A stretch of DNA of 64,000 nt from Meghimatium bilineatum (GCA_034231615.1 CM067299.1:15978834-16042833), one strand, 5' to 3'; positions 45,915-56,978 are shown, counted from the first letter of the stretch. Program-made: numbers and translations. The notes: generated from the sequence alone by a model not told the origin.

Positions 45915-46110
45915 AATTGACAACAGATAAAATAGTTTGTACACATTAGCAGACTACCATCAGATAGCATACCACAGCAAGTTATGCTACACAGATACAG
46001 TGAAAGCAGACCTAGAGGCCGACCACGAAAACGATGGACAACCCAAATAAAAGATAAAATCTACTCCTGACGCTGAAAGGCAACAAAGGGTTTAGCGAAT
46101 AGATAAGATA
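45915..46110 (+). mobile_element. LINE-A, 5'-truncated 3' end, inside a minisatellite
   Basis: RQQIK.FVHISRLPSDSIPQ, RYSESRPRGRPRKRWTTQIK, then AGGCAACAAAGGGTTTAGCG and AATAGATAAGATAG tail. AGGTAA lies on both sides (45909-45914, 46110-46115), a possible TSD that may be chance because the target is repetitive. Confidence 0.85.
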
Positions 46111-46187
46111 GGTAACAGTGTCGATAATACGTGCTTGCCTTTAGACCCACGGCAACATATATATAAATATAAATATAAATATATAAA

Positions 46188-46420
46188 GTGGCATATTCTT
46201 TCCAGAACGTTGTCTTCATCGTGGATACTCTGAACGCATCTCTGTCCCGGGCAAGCAGGTCAGCATTGGCCATAGATATGTGCATACATTCCTTGTTGTC
46301 ACTGTTTCATCGTCTTCTTGGTCTTCCGGTTTTTCTATCGCTTGGCACTCTGCCCTCCAGTGCAACCTTCATGTCTCACTCCACTTTAAACAGCAAACAA
46401 TTCAGATGTTTCTCCCTCCA
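46188..46420 (-). pseudogene. LINE 3' end (relative of 14764-15382)
   Basis: Minus strand: GRVPSDRKTGRPRRR, MANADLLARDRDAFRVSTMK and TTFWKEYATL, colinear with KGRPRRRW..AQDRGEFKRF..TRFWKEYVT. Confidence 0.8.
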
Positions 46421-46450
46421 CTCTTGCTGGTTGTTGTTCGTGATATAGTG

Positions 46451-46616
46451 TTTCTTCTTCTTCTTCTTCTTCAGTATTCATTCTCAAACTCCCGCTAGAT
46501 CTTTCTTATAGCAGGACAATGGTCATACTAAATTTTCAGCAGGATATAGTCCAGAATGAAATGCTTTGTGCCGCCGTTTTATTTGCACCAGTGGCCTGAC
46601 ATATCAATCTTTGCCG
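46451..46616 (-). mobile_element. SINE-2 with 9-bp TSD
   Basis: GATATAGTG at 46442-46450 and 46617-46625. Minus body with TATGTCAGGCCACTGGTGCA and GAGTTTGAGAATGAATACTG then GAA repeats. Confidence 0.9.
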
Positions 46617-46782
46617 GATATAGTGCTTCATTAAAATGTATTACATGTTTGGGGAAACATATGTCTCCCAAGGTGGACCAAAATTTCAATTAAGTTTGTG
46701 GAAACCCATGTCTCTCATGATGGACTATAGTTTGTGATGTTTAATGTACGGTACATACCATTAATATAGTTTCTTCTACTTC

Positions 46783-46845
46783 TCCATTTCGCTCTCAAAC
46801 TCCTGGAAATTAGTAGGACGTAGTCTGAAGAAAGGAATCATTATA
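46783..46845 (-). mobile_element. SINE-1 3' end fragment
   Basis: Minus strand: TTCAGACTACGTCCTACTAA and TTTCCAGGAGTTTGAGAGCG then AAATGGAGAAGTAGAAGAA. Confidence 0.6.
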
Positions 46846-46889
46846 TAAATAAGTATCCAAATAATTTCATTTCTGTGTTCTCCTTCCTA

Positions 46890-47525
46890 ACAGGTCAGTC
46901 ATGCCCAAATTAAAACTTGATAGACAGGTCTGTGATGCCCAAATTAAAACTTGATAGACAGGTCTGTGATGCCCAAATTAAAACTTGATAGACAGATCAG
47001 TGATGCCCAAATTAAAATATCTTAGATCTGTGATGCCCAAATTAAAACTTGCTAGACAAGTCTGTGATGCCCAAATTAAAACTTGCTAGACAAGTCTGTG
47101 ATGCCCAAATTAAAAGTTGATAGACAAGTCTGTGATGCCCAAATTAAAACTTGCTAGACAAGTCTGTGATGCCCAAATTAAAACTTGCTAGACAAGTCTG
47201 TGATGCCCAAATTAAAACTTGATAGACATGTCTGTGATGCCCAAATTAAAACTTGCTAGACATGTCTGTGATGCCCAAATTAAAACTTGCTAGACAAGTC
47301 TGTGATGCATAAATTAAAACTTGCTAGACAAGTCTGTGATGCATAAATTAAAACTTGATAGACAAGTCTGTGATGCCCACATTAAAACTTGATAGACAAG
47401 TCTGTGATGTCCAAATTAAAACTTGATAGACAAGTCTGTGATGCCCAAATTAAAAATTGATAAACAAGTCTGTGATGCCCAAATTAAAACTTGCTAGACA
47501 AGTCTGTGATGCAAAAATTAAAACA
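46890..47525. repeat. Minisatellite, 34-bp unit, about 18 copies
   Basis: The unit is TGATGCCCAAATTAAAACTT plus GATAGACAAGTCTG. Subtypes (GATAGAC, GCTAGAC, GCATAAATT) are clustered. Confidence 0.96.
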
Positions 47526-47559
47526 TTGTTTGTTCTGTGTGACTCCCCTAAATGTCGCT

Positions 47560-47606
47560 AGGGCGTCTGAACGTAGGGGCTATGTGGCCCGCGTAGAGAA
47601 CCACTG
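47560..47606 (-). mobile_element. hAT-type terminus
   Basis: Minus strand CAGTGGTTCTCTACGCGGGC followed by CACATAGCCCC matches the widespread hAT end CAGTGGTTCTCAACC. The other end and TSD were not located; the 34-bp array may lie inside the element. Confidence 0.5.
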
Positions 47607-47609
47607 TTA

Positions 47610-48224
47610 TAAATTGTGCACCTCTCGCTTGTTTCTTCATTACTCCAGAGTAAGTCGTGCTTAATAGTGCAGTTTGAAATTTGCATACCCTTACATTGAA
47701 TCCTAGTGAACAATAAAGTTGAATTTGTAAAGAAGTTTACATTCATAGCTAACTTTTCCACCACCGTAGAGCTTCTGAATGGCTGTTATTATTCTTCCTC
47801 GATTCACAACACAATGGAATAATCTGTAAGATCATTTTACATGTATTTTCTTTCATGTTTTAAAAATATACCGTTATGGTGTAAGGAAAGAGGAGGTTTT
47901 CTTTCAAAGATTAATAGGACATGTTCAGGGAGTTTTCAAATAATTGCGGGTAGGTTTCGAATTCAGGAAGATTTTGATTGTGAGGGGAAGTGAATCTGAA
48001 ACAAAAGAACGAAACCCACTCAGAAAATATGGTTGTATCTCTAAAATAAAATGTATGTGAATAGACGGGCTTTTAGGTTTTTTTATCATCGATATTAGGG
48101 GTCTAATAGAGAACGTGTTTCATGATGAGATGATTTCTTTGAAAGATAGTCTGATCTCTAGGGATATACAGTGTAGGGAGATCATATATTGGAGATATGG
48201 TCTTCCTTTGCGTTGTTCCCATAC
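47610..48224. other. Unassigned
   Basis: No feature recognised. Confidence 0.35.
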
Positions 48225-48465
48225 TAATGTTGTCTAGCAATTCGAGTCCGGAGTCAGAAATGGCTAGTGTCATGATTTACAGTATGGCTGTGATATCTGC
48301 GGCTCTTCACCGGACACATTCTACTTCAGCATTTGTTTCAGTCTATTTGAGTTTTGCGGCATGAGACAGTCAACGGTATTCCCACAACCCCCTTGTCCTC
48401 TTACATGGTAAGTCACGGTATTTATACTGTGTACTCCTTTTTCGGGTCCCTTCCAAACATGAGTG
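48225..48465 (-). mobile_element. SINE-1, old copy
   Basis: Minus strand: GGGACCCGAAAAAGGAGTAC, AGAGGACAAGGGGGTTGTGG, GTAGAATGTGTCCGGTGAAG and TACTGTAAATCATGACACTA. Roughly 70 percent similar by eye. Confidence 0.6.
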
Positions 48466-48484
48466 ACATCTCTGAAATTTTCAT

Positions 48485-48830
48485 ATAGGGGAGAACATCT
48501 GTTGAGAAGTAAAATTATCGTCATATGGGGGAGATAATACATTGTGAAGTGAAGAGATCGTCATATAAGGGAGATAATCTATTGAGAAGTAAAGATAGTC
48601 ATATAAGGGTGATAATCTTTTGAGAAGTAAAGAGGCTACGCTTAGAGGAGATAATCTATTGAGAAGTAGAGAGATCGTCACGTAGAGGAGACAATCTCTT
48701 GAGTATAGAGATCGTCATATGGGGGAGATAATCTATTGAGTAGAGAGGAGGCACACAGGGGAGATAATCTATAAAGAGGTAGAGTGATAGCCATAGAGGG
48801 AAGATAATCTATTGAGTGGAACATATAGAA
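48485..48830. repeat. Degenerate minisatellite, about 35-45-bp unit
   Basis: Recurring GAGATAATCTATTGAGAAGT then AAAGAGATCGTCATATAGGG with indels. Confidence 0.85.
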
Positions 48831-48894
48831 AATGCTATATTTTAGATATTTCTTATAAAGAGACTGTCATGTAGAGAAATACCCTGAGATCCGC

Positions 48895-48990
48895 GGTAGT
48901 GAACTGTTAAATCCTTCGCGCGCTGACCAGCAAACTCAGATTTCGAATCCACTCAATATTCGTGGCGTGAACTAAAAATTACCCCCATGG
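48895..48990 (+). other. Possible tRNA-like SINE head
   Basis: CGCGGTAGTGAACTGTTAAA and CAGATTTCGAATCCACTC are placed like A- and B-boxes. No second copy in the window. Confidence 0.35.
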
Positions 48991-49119
48991 TTTAACCCAG
49001 CCACTAGGAATTGGGATACCCGTGCTCATGCTTTAGGAAAAGTAATTGGATTACCACGGCTCAACTATTTTTTATATTAAAAAGCTGTGAAATATCAAAT
49101 TTGGACTAAATCCGCGGTT

Positions 49120-49280
49120 CTTCTTCTTCTTCAGCGTTCATTCTCAAACTCCCGCTGGATCTATTTTGTAACCGGACCATGGTCTTATTAGATTTCCTCC
49201 AGGATGTAGTCCAGAGAATGGAAATGCATTGTGTCGTTTTATTTGCGCCAATGGCCCGACACATCTGTAATTGGCGGAAG
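49120..49280 (-). mobile_element. SINE-2 with 9-bp TSD
   Basis: TCCGCGGTT at 49111-49119 and 49281-49289. The 161-bp minus copy ends GAGTTTGAGAATGAACGCTG and GAA repeats. Confidence 0.93.
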
Positions 49281-49616
49281 TCCGCGGTTGAAAAAAGCGT
49301 ACATCGCCATAAGAGCTACATTTTGCTAAACCAAAAAATCTTGGAAGGTCGATTAATGTCGCCATCGCTGCTATTCAAGTGCTATTCAATGCAGTCTCTG
49401 GCAAAAACCACTGACTAGACAGCTGAGCAATTATTGGACGCCGTGTGCTATGATACTAGTTCATTAGTTTCCGAATCAAAACAGTACAAACGTCTTGCGA
49501 AAATTCTTGAACTTTGCGTGGAGAAAGTTCAAATAAAATAAAAATCGGTTGTTATAAAAGTGACAATCTACTGCCAAGTGTTATGACAGAATACTATAAA
49601 CTGCAAATATATACAA
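49281..49616. other. Unassigned
   Basis: No feature recognised. Confidence 0.35.
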
Positions 49617-49925
49617 ATGTTTATGTTTACATTTAATAAAGATGTGCAAAAAATACTTAATATGAAGAAAGAATTACTAATAGCAATAAAGATCAAATAT
49701 TTTGGACACATTAAAAGACATGACACCTTGTTGAAGACCTTATTTGAGGGTAAAGTCAAAGGGAAGCGAGCAAGAGGTAGACAGAGATACAAGTGGGAAA
49801 GTAACATCACAAGATGGACAGGTTAAAGTCTAGCAGAGTGCACCACCAAAACAAGAGACAGGGGATGTTGGAGATCTGTTGCAGCCAACCTTCGTTGCGG
49901 AGACGGTACTTGATGATGAGGATGT
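49617..49925 (+). pseudogene. LINE 3' end (RTE-like C-terminus)
   Basis: IKYFGHIKRHDTLLKTLFEG, KVKGKRARGRQRYKWESNIT, RWTG stop, then SLAECTTKTRDRGCWRSVAA and NLRCGDGT with GATGATGAGGATG tail. Same family as the nested insert at 31621-31755. Confidence 0.85.
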
Positions 49926-50354
49926 TTAAAATCACTTACCGTATTTTATAAATCTCATGCTATATAAGACATAGTATTAGTATCAACTTTTCATGAAATG
50001 TCCCTCCCCCAGGTCAACAACCGTCAAACTATTTCAGATCCCGCGCCTTATTTCTTGCCGTCAGTTATGGACAGACTCTTAACCTATTTCCTCAAGGATA
50101 ATTTACAAACAATTACGGCTAAATGATAATAAAATCGATGTCAGTGCAGTCAAGAAAAAAATTAAAACTCTTATTTTCCGTGAGTTCATGGTACCATTAG
50201 TGCATATAGCAAATTTCAATGGTGTTGATGAAATGTGAAATACTTTGAAATTTTCCAACGTTGGGTAAACTTTTGGAACTTAATATAACATTGCTCTTTC
50301 ATTCGGAAGGAACTGAATTCGAGTCCTGAATGATATCTTCTAAGAAAACATTTG
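49926..50354. other. Unassigned
   Basis: No feature recognised. Confidence 0.35.
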
Positions 50355-50420
50355 TAGAAATCATCCTGGCTGAACTCTGTGCACTTCCATAAGTGCTCCG
50401 ACCTGCACACTTGAATGTAT
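50355..50420 (-). mobile_element. LINE-E 3' end fragment
   Basis: Minus strand: VCRSEHLWKCTEFSQDDF matches EHLWECPTCCE..F. Short. Confidence 0.5.
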
Positions 50421-50687
50421 TGATGATGAAATAATCCCTTGAGCTGTGACCAGGCATCTTTTAATAGGCCATATCCTTTCTTACAAAAGCACAGCCTCTT
50501 CTCAATATTGTAACTGAGGCGACACCCAGACCCAAATAAGTTTGTCCCAAAGGCATGATTGTCTAAAGGATGAGGGTATGGGTGGGGGGGTTAAGGGTGG
50601 ATATATAATCCCTAAAGTAGGCATTATAGTGCACCAGTATCGCAGGATTATTACGGCCCTATTCTTTGCTCCCTAAACTAAAAGTAC
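50421..50687. other. Unassigned
   Basis: No feature recognised; G-rich GGTGGGGGGGTTAAGGGTGG at 50581-50600. Confidence 0.35.
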
Positions 50688-50975
50688 AGGCCCGGTTGCT
50701 ACACGAGAGGCCGGGACCCGATAGGAGAACAAAGAATAGCAACACTATTTACCGTATATGCATGTCCCAGAGGCGAGTGAGGAGGTTTTGGGAGGAATTT
50801 GGCTGCCCCATCCCATATAGACTCGACGTTATCCAGAAGCCATTGTGTAGTCCGATGTGCCAGGCTGAAAGGCGCAGATATCGTAGCTAAGCAGTAAACT
50901 ATCATACAACGCATTTCGTTCTCCACACTAGATCCTGCTAATCTGCAGGAGTTTGAGAACGAACGTAGAAGAAGA
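50688..50975 (+). mobile_element. SINE-1
   Basis: GGCCGGGACCCGATAGGAGA, AACAAAGAATAGCAACACTA, GGCGAGTGAGGAGGTTTTGG, GGCTGAAAGGCGCAGATATC, CTAATCTGCAGGAGTTTGAG, AACGAACGTAGAAGAAGAAG. No clear TSD. Confidence 0.9.
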
Positions 50976-51009
50976 AGAGCTATTAATATTTTTTTCTGCA
51001 TTTCTTATA

Positions 51010-51320
51010 GCTCTTCCAATTGCATATTCTTTACAGAACGCAGCCTTCTTTATTGATGTTCTGAGCTTCTCACAATTCTGGGCGAGTTGATCTTCTGCAT
51101 TCAATGACTTTAAACAATTTGAAATGTTTCTTATCCATCGCCGTTTTGGCAGATCTTATACCTGTTACCAGCAACTATGTCTTCCGTTATTATTTTGTCC
51201 ATGCTTTTATGTCTCTTACGTGACCATAAAATCTCCGTTTTCTTGCTATAATTTTGTTTAGAAGTCTACGATATGGTTCGGTGGGACTCATATAGAATTT
51301 ATACATATATATTGTGATAT
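51010..51320 (-). pseudogene. LINE 3' end (decayed relative of 14764-15382)
   Basis: Minus strand: EPYRRLLNKIIARKRRFYGH, VRDIKAWTK, then KTAMDKKHFK- and QNCEKLRTSIKKAAFCKEYA-like remains. Antisense of KLAFFGHIKRHD..RPRRRW pattern; several frameshifts. Confidence 0.65.
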
Positions 51321-51589
51321 ACACATTTTTAAAATTAAAATCAGAATGGAGTACAAGGAATAACGATGGGAACTGCAAAATGATGAGTCAAGTAAAGCGT
51401 TAATTAATTAATATAAAAGGAACATGGCTTCATCATGAGACAGAAACTAAATACATAAATTCAACCAACTTTGCAAGAAAACTGTCGTTACTTCTCTCAT
51501 CTTCATATTGAACTGAATTTGGCTTTAGTGCTGTCAAAGATTTGCTACTGGGGAAATACAATTAACTGGAGATCACATAACGAGATTTG
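51321..51589. other. Unassigned
   Basis: No feature recognised. Confidence 0.35.
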
Positions 51590-51850
51590 AGACGAGATTA
51601 CTAAACGAGGAGATTTGAGACTGGAGATTACTAAACGAGACTACTAAACGAGGAGACTTGAGATTACTAAACGAGGAGACTTGAGACTGGAGATTACTAA
51701 ACGAGGAGACTTGAGATTATTAAACGAGGAGACTTGAGATTACTAAACGAGGAGACGCGATTACTAAACGAGGAGACGAGATTACTAAACGAGGAGACTT
51801 GAGATTACTAAACGAGGAGACGAGATTACTAAACGAGGAGACTTGAGACT
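51590..51850. repeat. Minisatellite, 17-35-bp units of TTACTAAACGAGGAGACTTG
   Basis: The core TTACTAAACGAGGAGAC repeats about 13 times with TTGAGA and TTGAGACTGGAGA extensions. Confidence 0.93.
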
Positions 51851-51894
51851 AAATGTTAGTTGACCAAGAACTACAAGACAACATATAGGTAGAG

Positions 51895-52060
51895 TATTAC
51901 AAGACAAGGAGAGAAGAGACAGGGGACGACAGAGAGAAAAGTTGCTAGATGGATTAGTATTGTGGCACGGGAGAAGTTCACCAACTGAGCTTATTGACAA
52001 CACAAGAGACAGCCGTGGGGAAAAAAACATGATCGCCTATGCCAATCGTGGTGGGGGGGG
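51895..52060 (+). pseudogene. CR1/L2-like LINE 3' end
   Basis: KLLDGLVLWHGRSSPTELID and NTRDSRGEKNMIAYANRGG match the 1690-2150 copy. 5'-truncated; the right side runs into a hAT-like end. Confidence 0.78.
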
Positions 52061-52121
52061 GGCGGACGAAAATGTGTGGTTAAAGTGGCAACAAGTCAGA
52101 AAAAGGGGATGGCAACCACTG
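52060..52121 (-). mobile_element. hAT-type terminus
   Basis: Minus strand CAGTGGTTGCCATCCCCTTT then TTCTGACTTGTTGCCACTTT. Typical hAT end; partner end not found. Confidence 0.5.
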
Positions 52122-52124
52122 GTT

Positions 52125-52300
52125 TAGTTCATTCTTCATAGCTGAAATGTTTAGTGGTTTCTGCATAGCTAGAATGTTTAAGTTCCTTCTTTCTGACTAG
52201 GATATTCAGTGCCTTCTTCCTGGATGGAATGTTTAGTGTTTTCTTTCTGCTTGGAATGTTTAGTTGTTCTTTTTCTTTCTGACTGGGATGGGTTACTTTT
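52125..52300. repeat. Degenerate about 30-40-bp repeat
   Basis: GGAATGTTTAGTGTTTTCTT and CTGACTAGGATATTCAGTGC forms recur 5-6 times. Confidence 0.75.
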
Positions 52301-53434
52301 TGTGTTTACTTTCACTAGACCATGATAACAAGCGATATACGCTCTCCACAATTATCTCCAGGTCAACCAGTCAAGATAATTGGCAAAGGTTATCACAGTT
52401 CAAAGATAGGAGGAGACTACAATGTGAGAGAAAGTCTAGCGAAGCAACTGTGCGCCTCTCACTTATTAATTTCGAGAACAAAGTCCAGGTGAATCGGCAT
52501 GTTTATGTGCCAGAACGTTATATTTAACGCTGCATTTTTATTTACCTGTCCATAAAATGAAATGGAATTAAGCTGAAAGCTGAAGCCTCTTGGGTATGAA
52601 AGAAAACTTGGAAAAAACTCCTCACTGCACATAGAAAGTAAGAGCTAATCATTCGCAATTCCTGGCGTTCGAGAAAAGTAAAGAAGAAGGGAGTCTGCAA
52701 TAATTGTTTTAGTTCTACGATAACTGTTTTGGAATGTTCTTGGGAACATAATCATCTCTAATTTAATACATCGTTCAGAAACAGTTTAAAGAAGAGACAA
52801 TTACAAAACAGTATTTCTGCCTTTGAGATGTGGATATATAGAGCAACGTTCCTCCTGCTTTTGTCCTAGCGGAACTATTGAAACAATATTCAAGTCAGCC
52901 TTGAAACATCTCGTACGAGATGGCCGTAGTCGACCCAAAACGAAATCTCTGTTTATCTTTTACGAATCTTACTACAGAACCATTTCTGAAACTGTTAATA
53001 TTATATCTGATATAAACAATGTAACAAAACGAAGTCACGTAAATTTAAGCATGTTCTATATAGAAAATTGATATTATGCAATTGATGAATTTGTAGGCAC
53101 CACCAACACATCCAATTACAATACAATGTAGATAATCAGCTTTCGAACCACGGCCAAGTTTCGATCGAATTGTGATTGTAAGGCGACCTACTAATCCCTC
53201 AACCACAGAGACAACACATGAATTTATATACTTAGTAAACGCATCCTTATATTTTACATTTCGGCAAATGGATAGTAACTTAAAACAATGGTAAATACGT
53301 AATCGAAATTACACAAAGAATACAAATGGTTATAAGTACTTTTGATGATGAAACTACTAACATCTACACAAATCACGAACTAAAAATTAGAATGATAAAA
53401 TGCTACATCGAATCTAGATTACTGTATGACTCAG
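52301..53434. other. Unassigned, with one dispersed repeat copy
   Basis: 52595-52690 resembles 855-960. No domain was recognised in the short plus-strand frames at 52264-52527 and 52823-53071. Confidence 0.35.
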
Positions 53435-53610
53435 ATATATGTAGATCATTGATTCCTTTGAGATGTGGATATATAAAAATATGTAGATCATTGATTCCTT
53501 TGAGATGTGGATATACCAAATAATATGTAGATCATTGATTCCTTTGAGATGTGGATATATAAAAATATGTAGATCATTGATTCCTTTGAGATGTGGATAT
53601 ATAAAATACT
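53435..53610. repeat. Minisatellite, 42-45-bp unit, 4 copies
   Basis: The unit is ATATGTAGATCATTGATTCC then TTTGAGATGTGGATATATAA AA. An isolated CTTTGAGATGTGGATATATA occurs at 52822, about 600 bp upstream. Confidence 0.92.
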
Positions 53611-53796
53611 ATGGAGACCTGCATGGAAAGAGGGGGAAATGGAGATGATCTTTACTTGAATATACAGTTTAGGGAACACAAACAAGAGGTAGTCTATAAA
53701 GTGCTGGCCAGATGTTTCACCCTAGCTGTAAACTGATCTGTTTCTAGGGTGCACCACCAAAAGGCACTTGTATGATCAACCAAATTTTAATTTAAG
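53611..53796. other. Unassigned
   Basis: No feature recognised. Confidence 0.35.
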
Positions 53797-54290
53797 AAAC
53801 CATATTCATGACATTGCTATTCAAGCACGTAGTTAGCAAACCATGTTCATGACATTGCTATTCAAGCACGTAATTAGCAAACCATATTCATGACATTGCT
53901 ATTCAAGCACGTAGTTAGCAAACCATGTTCATGACATTGCTATTCAAGCACGTAATTAGTAAACCATGTTCATGACATTGCTATTCAAGCACGTAGTTAG
54001 CAAACCATGTTCATGACATTGCTATTCAAGCACGTAGTTAGCAAACCATGTTCATGACATTGCTATTCAAGCACGTAATTAGTAAACCATGTTCATGACA
54101 TTGCTATTCAAGCACGTAATTAGTAAACCATGTTCATGACATTGCTATTCAAGCACGTAATTAGTAAACCATGTTCATGACATTGCTATTAAAAAAGCAC
54201 GTAGTTAGCAAACCATGTTCATGACATTGCTATTCAAGCACGTAGTTAGCAAACCATGTTCATGACATTGCTATTCAAGCAGGTAGATAG
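53797..54290. repeat. Minisatellite, 41-bp unit, 12 copies
   Basis: The unit is ACCATGTTCATGACATTGCT then ATTCAAGCACGTAGTTAGCAA. Two subtypes (GTAGTTAGCA, GTAATTAGTA) occur in blocks; one unit has an AAAA insertion at 54190. Confidence 0.96.
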
Positions 54291-54419
54291 GATGTAGAGG
54301 TTCAGGAACATAGTCAAAATATGAGTGTACTCCCCACTTTAACAATTAAAATATAATTTAAAATCTGCGCTAGATAGAAAAAGCATGCTGAGAAAAGAAT
54401 GGGTTACACAACTCGTTTG

Positions 54420-54970
54420 TACAGAGCATTGATTACATGGATATACTGCGCTGGACACGCTGGAGTCAGAGAAAACGGAAGAACCGAATCATTGGCAGGC
54501 AATGCTGCGATTGACGGTACAGTATGAGAAGAGATAAAGCTGACTTAATTAAAGCTGATTTAATTAAAATTAAAATTCATTGAAAAATGGAGATGTTGAC
54601 AATGTAACAGAATACCTACACAAACAAATAATGACAGAAATGTGAGTGATTAGAGGGGAGGGAAGAAATTTACACACACAAATAATGACAGAAATGTGAG
54701 TGATTAGAAAACCTACACAAACAAATAATGACAGAAATGTGAGTGATTAGAGGGGAGGGAAGAAAACCTAAACAAACAAATAATGACAGAAATGTGAGTG
54801 ATTAGAGGGGAGGGAAGAAAATGTACTCTTTTTAGAAAGAACCGAAGATCACATATTCAACTCTTGACTGGGACCGTGAGTATACACATACACTTGAATG
54901 GCTGCTGGAATGGGGAGTGGAGAACTTATTTGCTATGATGCTAATTTCTAATCACCAATCAATCTAATTA
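54420..54970 (+). pseudogene. LINE-E: RNase H end to 3' terminus, with internal expanded repeat
   Basis: ITWIYCAGHAGVRENGRTES and LAGNAAIDG are the final RNase H block (normally GNERAD; the Asp is changed here). DKADLIKIKI and VTEYLHKQIMTEM then VIRGEGRK follow. A 43-55-bp unit (AATAATGACAGAAATGTGAG and TGATTAGAGGGGAGGGAAGA) is repeated four times at 54627-54820. It ends with HTLEWLLEWGVENLFAMMLI and SNHQSI. This copy links the LINE-E 3' block to an RNase H LINE. Confidence 0.75.
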
Positions 54971-55929
54971 AAAAGAAGGGATTGCAATGAAGATAGGCGA
55001 ATGACTTTTTTTTAGGTATAACCTCCCCTCCCCTTAGTCACATCGTATCTACGTCCCTATTGCTGATCAACTATTGATGAAAAATATGGAGCCACTGATA
55101 CATTCGATAGTATCGCCTGAACATTCAGGATTATTGGTTTTCGAGCCACGAACTGATGTAGGATCTTGGTTATCTGCTAACCTTGGGACTTCACGAGGGC
55201 AAAACAGATTCCTTTGCACCCTTCATGACTCACAACTGTAAAACAAAAATAACTACAGGGCAGGGAAACTCCTTGAAAGATAAACAGTGAAACTAACAGC
55301 AGTTGACATAACTATCCACCACATCAACAACAGTTCCACCTGACGGCAACATTTCATTTCAACCGTTGTGACTTATAAACGTTATTCAGTAAATGTTGAC
55401 GTTATGTTCATCTCTAAAGTCTTGGTTTATCATCAAGCGATATGTTAGTCATCCTTTAGTTGATATTAAAATCACCAATACTGTGCAGAAGATATGAAAC
55501 AGCTACTGTCTATTCACATCTTTACGTTTTCAGCTAATCAGTAATGACAATAACTCGTGATAACAGAACGGTAGTAAGGAAGATTATGTGCGCTAATTTA
55601 GAGTGACGGTAAGTTGAGACATGAGTCATCAGCATAGTACACGGCTGTGCACATAAGTGTTCAGCTGCCTAGGTAATGGTTGACCTAATATTGTCTAATT
55701 ACTGTACCCGTAGCAAGTACTCTGTAAACTTGGCGACATTTTTTAAAATGTTCTTTAGAGTACGCGGTGCGCGGTGCTACCTGGCGATTACGCGGCCGCG
55801 TACACAATTCAGAACTAAAAAAATTGGTAGCATATCCTATTCAGTGTCTACAACGAAGAATTTTTGGCTGTAGTGATTTTCTAGGTAATATGAATACGTT
55901 CAGTAGTTTGCCAATGCTCCCTGAACTGT
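54971..55929. other. Mostly unassigned; partial hAT-like end near 55010-55065
   Basis: AGGTATAACCTCCCCTCCCC and GTATCTACGTCCCTATTGCT resemble the right part of the 42280 MITE. Nothing else was recognised. Confidence 0.35.
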
Positions 55930-56010
55930 CCGGATGCACAATTGCCTGTGGCGGGGATCGAACTCGGAACCTTGGTCGTCACAGACGGGACCTGTATTAC
56001 TCCGCAATTA
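55930..56010 (-). mobile_element. tRNA-like SINE head
   Basis: Minus strand: TTGCGGAGTAATACAGGTCC (A-box position) and GGTTCCGAGTTCGATCCCCG (strong B-box), then CCACAGGCAATTGTGCATCC. Not a complete tRNA; the acceptor arms do not pair well by eye. Confidence 0.6.
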
Positions 56011-56120
56011 AGAATTACGAATCTAAAAACAATTGTTAAGTAACCCCTCAAGGGCGATTTACGCATTAGGTTTTGCGTTTGTTCAATTCTCTAATTGATC
56101 TGCTCACGTCGAAAAATTGG

Positions 56121-56288
56121 TCTTCTTCTTCTTCTTCTTCATCGTTCATTCTCAAACTCCCGCTGGATTTCTCTTGTAGCATGACAATGGTCCTACAAGA
56201 TTTCCAGTTGAATATAGTCCAGAGAATGGAAATGCGTTGTGTTGCCGTTTTATTTGCGCCAATGACCCAACACATCCGTCTTCGGCAT
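56121..56288 (-). mobile_element. SINE-2 with about 12-bp TSD
   Basis: GAAAAATTGGTCT (56111-56123) and GAAAATTTGGTCT (56290-56302). Minus copy with TGTTGGGTCATTGGCGCAAA and GAGTTTGAGAATGAACGATG then GAA repeats. Confidence 0.9.
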
Positions 56289-56544
56289 GGAAAATTTGGT
56301 CTAACGTGTAGTATCCGGTTGGAATAAAGTATCCCTTTTCTCGTCATTGAGAGGTATTGGGAATTACAGTGTTAAGATCGTAGTTCTCACTGAACAAGGA
56401 AATATTAAATGATGGTATGATCAGCATTACGGTCGCAACCTTTGCTATCCCAGAGGAAATAGTACCTATTTCATTAGGTTATGCCTGTATATTATTTAGT
56501 AATCTAAACGTATAACCAATGTAACTGCACATCTAACAAATTAG
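56289..56544. other. Unassigned
   Basis: No feature recognised. Confidence 0.35.
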
Positions 56545-56557
56545 GAGTCATTCACCC

Positions 56558-56828
56558 GTGTGTTGCCGGGGACCGAACGGGCAGCAAAGAATAGCAACAC
56601 TGTTTACCTTCCACGCATGTCGTAAAAGGCGACTAAGGAGGTTATGGGATGGAGTTGGCTGTCCCATACCATATAGGGTCAGTGACCCAAAGCCACGCTG
56701 AAGTTGGATGTGTCCTCCGAAAGGCGCAGATATCGCAGCAATGCTGTAAACCACGACACAACGCATCCCGTTCTCCAGATTACATCCTGCTAATCTGCAG
56801 GATTTTGAGAACGAACGAAGAAGAAGAA
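56558..56828 (+). mobile_element. SINE-1 with about 13-bp imperfect TSD
   Basis: GAGTCATTCACCC (56545-56557) and GTGTCATTCGCCC (56830-56842). Full-length body with GTCGTAAAAGGCGACTAAGG and tail CGAACGAAGAAGAAGAAG. Confidence 0.92.
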
Positions 56829-56867
56829 GGTGTCATTCGCCCATTTCTTGATGGCTAGTTACATCGC

Positions 56868-56978
56868 TGGAAATTTTTTTGGACATCACGATGGATTGAA
56901 GAATTGTCAGCGAAAATCTAATCCCAGTCACCTGGTCGGCAGACGAGTGACTTATCCATTATGCTACATCGGCTCCAT
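56868..56978 (-). mobile_element. tRNA-Arg-like SINE head
   Basis: Minus strand: GATGTAGCATAATGGATAAG (good A-box), TCACTCGTCTGCCGACCAGG, TGACTGGGATTAGATTTTCG (B-box degenerate). The pattern resembles tRNA-Arg/Lys-derived SINEs. Confidence 0.6.

Noticed and set aside
46890-47525. CRISPR-like array (34-bp unit)
   Set aside because: Units are directly tandem without unique spacers, and the context is eukaryotic.
53797-54290. CRISPR-like array (41-bp unit)
   Set aside because: No spacers; simple minisatellite with subtypes.
55930-56010. Functional tRNA gene (minus)
   Set aside because: Good B-box, but the anticodon stem and acceptor arm are not convincing.
56868-56978. Functional tRNA-Arg gene (minus)
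   Set aside because: The A-box is good but the B-box is mutated and the acceptor and T arms do not pair by eye; a SINE head fits better.
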